From positions 1 through 6,681 of the forward strand of contig CAMYJJ010000163.1 of assembly GCA_947258735.1 (NCBI GenBank): a stretch of 6,681 nucleotides of DNA, read 5' to 3'. This document shows, piece by piece, positions 4,361 to 6,681 of the stretch (its first letter is position 1; each line of letters starts with the position of its first letter). The notes under the pieces were generated by a model, which did no database searches, was not told where the DNA came from, and saw nothing but the letters and a program-made list of their open reading frames with translations. This DNA is from Thermodesulfovibrionia bacterium. Lineage in GTDB: Bacteria > Nitrospirota > Thermodesulfovibrionia > UBA6902. The position numbers and the translations under genes are program-made.

Positions 4361-6619
4361 TCAATTCCGTCGTGGTGTGAAAAATAAACCAGTTCCACCA
4401 ATAATTAAAGTTACCATGCTGAATAAAACTACTGCAGCACAGATCATGCCATAGTGCATTGCCAACCAACTGAATCCAACCAACGGCACAAGTCCTATCC
4501 TTACGATAGTTCGTAGCCCATCATGGTTTGCGATGAAGTCTGCAACAGGCGGGGAATAATTATAATATGCCTGGACAAATTTTGTTCCCAACTTGTTAGT
4601 AAGGAGATGTTTATCTCTGAACTGACGAAGGAGCAATACATGGGGTTCCCAGTATGAGCCATAAGCTGCTGTAGCTATAAAGCAACCGCCGCCGCCTCCG
4701 CCTCCGCCACCTCCGCCTGTGCTACCTGTGAAAGGTTCAACAATTGCAAATTCAGACAAGGAATTAACTTCACCGCATACAACATTGGTTTCAGTATTGA
4801 GAAGTGTGGTAATATTTTGCCATACCGAAGAGGAATCCGTGCGATGTATTAAGAGAATTTCTGTTTCATCTCCCCTGATCTGGGATTCCTCATAGTTGAA
4901 GCACACAGCAACAGCTCCATTAATGGTACCTGTAAAGTCCAGGTCAAAGACTTCATCAATAAACCTGAAGCCCGTTGGTGCGCTCGGTTTTGGTTGTTGA
5001 ACTAAATTGATAAATCCACCAGTAACAATTTCTTCAAATATGACATCTATGTTTTCTGAAGGTGAAACTTCAACTAAATTTTCTGGATAGATAAAATTTT
5101 CAGATACTTCGCAACCATTGTCCCCTGGTTCAGTTTTATTTGGATCAGTAGGACATTCATCGTTACAGTCAGGAGTGGTGTCCAGATCCGTATCAATGTC
5201 ACTTGTCCCACAGCCACATATTCCAGGTTCTGCTTTATCGGGATCTGCAGGGCAGCTGTCACAGGCATCACCTACTCCATCGGAGTCAGAATCAGACTGG
5301 TCACCAGCTATTTCAGGGCAAACATCACAGGCGTCGCCGAATCCATCTGCATCAGAATCAGACTGATCATCAGCTGCCTCAGGACAAATATCACAAGCAT
5401 TACCGATCCCATCGAAATCGGAATCAGTTTGGTCAGAATTGGCAATTTCTAAACAATTATCTACGTCGTCACAAATTTCATCATTATCGACATCACCGGC
5501 GCAAACCTTTACATACTCAAAGGCCCCAATGTCCCATGGAGTCTTTTTATCCCTGTCTGTGCCAATTATATCATCATGCCAGCCGACTCCAAAAACTGCG
5601 TCAAGGTCTTTTCCCGCATCATGTAGGACAGAGTTTTCATCCGTTATTGTAAAATTGCCACCATCCGGATCCGTAAAATCAGAACCATCCGTTGATAGTC
5701 TTGCACATGAGCCCCCTGAGGCCGGGCAGCCTGCAGTGTCAGGGCCGGTAGCATTATTTGTTCCAGTCCAGCGTGTTCCCTCCCAATTGTCAGTGTTATT
5801 GTATGCTGCGCAATTATAGCAGGCTATCGGGGAATCAGATTCAAAAAATCCAAAGTTACTGTTTGCTACAACAGTATTGAATATCAACATTTCATCAAAG
5901 GCCCCCAGATAGAGCGCCTTCGATTGTACACCTCCCGGTGTACTTAAATTAAAGCCATACACGACAGAATTATAAAGAATAACGCTTTGGTATATATTCA
6001 AAAAACGCATGCCCCACACATCATCGTTGCCGCTTGAAGTTAGATTTGCCCCGACAAGCCTTAAATAACCCAAGACAATCTCACCGTTTCCAGTGCTATT
6101 ATAGGCATAAATACCACAGGCATTGTCGTAATCATTATTTGTAACTTGAATCTGCACCCCATACACTTCGACAAAATTTTCAGCAATAATAATACCCCTT
6201 GTATTGTTAGCCGCTGCATTTACTTCAATCCTGTAGTGCGAGGTAGAATATGTGGCGCCCGTGTTTCTGTCTTCGGGATCCACTTGCAGTATTACCCGAT
6301 TATTGGTGTCTGTATTCCAGCCATTAATTGCAACCGGGCCATCTGCCGAATCTCCACCTTTAAGATGGAAGTACATATCCACACCGGGAATCCATCCTGT
6401 GATATCCGCATCAAAAGCAGCTTCCGCTGCTGCTAAGGAACAAAAAGCATTGTTGTCATCCGTTCCTTCTTCTGTGCCACAATCTGCCGTGTTAGCTGAA
6501 GATAAATCAACATATACGTGACAGTCTGATGTCCCGGTGCAATTGACCAGTGCAGATGCTGGATGTGCGAGAAAAAGAGTAGCAAAATAAATTAGCAGTA
6601 GAGATATAAATTTCTTCAT
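4361..6619 (-). CDS. Modular secreted surface protein with CFI-box C-terminus, copy B (752 aa)
   Basis: Residues 1-23 form a Sec signal peptide identical to that of copy A. Residues 24-369 are the same beta-helix-like part, ending WDIGAFE; residues 107-244 are identical between the copies. Residues 374-503 are Asp-rich TSP3-type calcium-binding repeats with three CPxxxxDQSDSDxDGxGDAC-like units. Residues 508-631 are the beta-rich domain ending [15 protein letters not shown] plus Gly11 linker (635-645), the CFI-box region from [10 protein letters not shown] (646-655) to about 716, hydrophobic stretches 709-726 and 727-747, and a TPRRN tail complete the protein. It lacks the poly-Thr linkers and the 200-residue domain of copy A; one hybrid repeat (456-487) stands in their place. 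AGGTGAG precedes the ATG, and the upstream small gene ends at TAA directly before it. It is probably exported and held at the cell surface; binding target unknown. Confidence 0.93.
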   Translation of the reverse strand: MKKFISLLLIYFATLFLAHPASALVNCTGTSDCHVYVDLSSANTADCGTEEGTDDNNAFCSLAAAEAAFDADITGWIPGVDMYFHLKGGDSADGPVAINGWNTDTNNRVILQVDPEDRNTGATYSTSHYRIEVNAAANNTRGIIIAENFVEVYGVQIQVTNNDYDNACGIYAYNSTGNGEIVLGYLRLVGANLTSSGNDDVWGMRFLNIYQSVILYNSVVYGFNLSTPGGVQSKALYLGAFDEMLIFNTVVANSNFGFFESDSPIACYNCAAYNNTDNWEGTRWTGTNNATGPDTAGCPASGGSCARLSTDGSDFTDPDGGNFTITDENSVLHDAGKDLDAVFGVGWHDDIIGTDRDKKTPWDIGAFEYVKVCAGDVDNDEICDDVDNCLEIANSDQTDSDFDGIGNACDICPEAADDQSDSDADGFGDACDVCPEIAGDQSDSDSDGVGDACDSCPADPDKAEPGICGCGTSDIDTDLDTTPDCNDECPTDPNKTEPGDNGCEVSENFIYPENLVEVSPSENIDVIFEEIVTGGFINLVQQPKPSAPTGFRFIDEVFDLDFTGTINGAVAVCFNYEESQIRGDETEILLIHRTDSSSVWQNITTLLNTETNVVCGEVNSLSEFAIVEPFTGSTGGGGGGGGGGGCFIATAAYGSYWEPHVLLLRQFRDKHLLTNKLGTKFVQAYYNYSPPVADFIANHDGLRTIVRIGLVPLVGFSWLAMHYGMICAAVVLFSMVTLIIGGTGLFFTPRRN
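5159..5254 (-). repeat. Hybrid repeat at the site of the copy-A-specific segment
   Basis: It encodes residues 456-487 of copy B. The start (CPADP, preceded by DS) matches copy A repeat 1 (2242-2337). The rest ([20 protein letters not shown]) matches copy A repeat 2 (1387-1482). At DNA level the switch falls near 5241-5247, in the shared gggatct. Confidence 0.75.
5261..5461 (-). repeat. Tandem 66-bp TSP3 coding repeats in copy B (three units)
   Basis: Residues 387-453 consist of three consecutive units of 22-23 residues with the DQ(S/T)DSDxDGxGxAC pattern. The DNA words atcagaatcagactg and catcacaggc recur about every 66 bp. Copy A has two units, so one was gained or lost by in-frame slippage or recombination. 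Confidence 0.85.
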
Positions 6620-6681
6620 TTACTCACCTATAATACCTGTTTGTTTATTCTCCACAAATCCCCTTATCTCTTCCCACTGGA
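6620..6681 (-). CDS. Small secreted protein, first array copy (3' end only, cut by window edge)
   Basis: In the frame that abuts copy B, the edge sequence reads QWEEIRGFVENKQTGIIGE, then TAA at 6622-6620, directly before the ATG at 6619. In the other frame it reads SSGKR and stops at 6664, like the middle copy. Between the two units these 62 bases differ by one base only. Which frame is used here depends on sequence beyond the edge; the abutting frame is preferred because of its composition and its TAA-ATG junction. Confidence 0.5.
   Translation of the reverse strand, partial: QWEEIRGFVENKQTGIIGE
6623..6629 (-). promoter_or_regulatory. Ribosome binding site of copy B
   Basis: AGGTGAG precedes the ATG at 6619 with the same spacing as in copy A, and lies within the last codons of the small gene frame. 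It supports the chosen start and coupled translation. Confidence 0.75.

Noticed and set aside
5203..5652. Plus-strand 149-codon frame opposite copy B
   Set aside because: It lies antisense inside a well-supported gene, is rich in His/Arg/Gln from the Asp/Ser repeats, and has no homologous frame of equal length in copy A.

Overview
The window holds part of a tandem array on the minus strand. Each unit pairs a small secreted protein with a large, modular, cell-surface protein immediately downstream. Two large genes are complete: 4361-6619 (752 aa, copy B) and 610-3645 (1011 aa, copy A). Three small-gene copies are visible. One is cut by the right edge (6620-6681), one lies between the large genes (3646-3929, apparently frameshifted), and one is cut by the left edge (1-91). 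Nothing convincing is encoded on the plus strand.

Organism: hand counts put most of the DNA near 40% GC. The large proteins have a Sec signal peptide, thrombospondin type 3 (calcium-binding) repeats, a poly-Gly linker, a [10 protein letters not shown] (CFI-box type) C-terminal domain, hydrophobic segments and a basic tail. That combination suggests a diderm environmental bacterium, most likely Desulfobacterota or a neighbouring lineage such as Nitrospirota. This is inference from domain style; there is no marker gene.

Layout in transcription order (right to left): end of small gene; copy B; intrinsic terminator 4275-4315; about 345 bp intergenic with candidate promoters; small gene with a probable 1-nt frameshift; copy A, whose start codon directly follows the stop of the restored small-gene frame; weaker terminator 524-565; intergenic region related to the first; a short 37-aa ORF overlapping the next small gene by ATGA; start of the third small gene.

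The two large proteins share a nearly identical N-terminal half (parallel beta-helix-like) and a closely similar C-terminal third. They differ in the middle: copy A carries an extra 855-bp segment with two poly-Thr linkers around a roughly 200-residue domain, and copy B carries an extra 66-bp TSP3 repeat. The segment in A is bounded by direct repeats, and B has a hybrid repeat at that point, which looks like a recombination product. The main interest is therefore an actively rearranging surface-protein array with a coupled small secreted partner. Function, binding partner and substrate cannot be read from the sequence.
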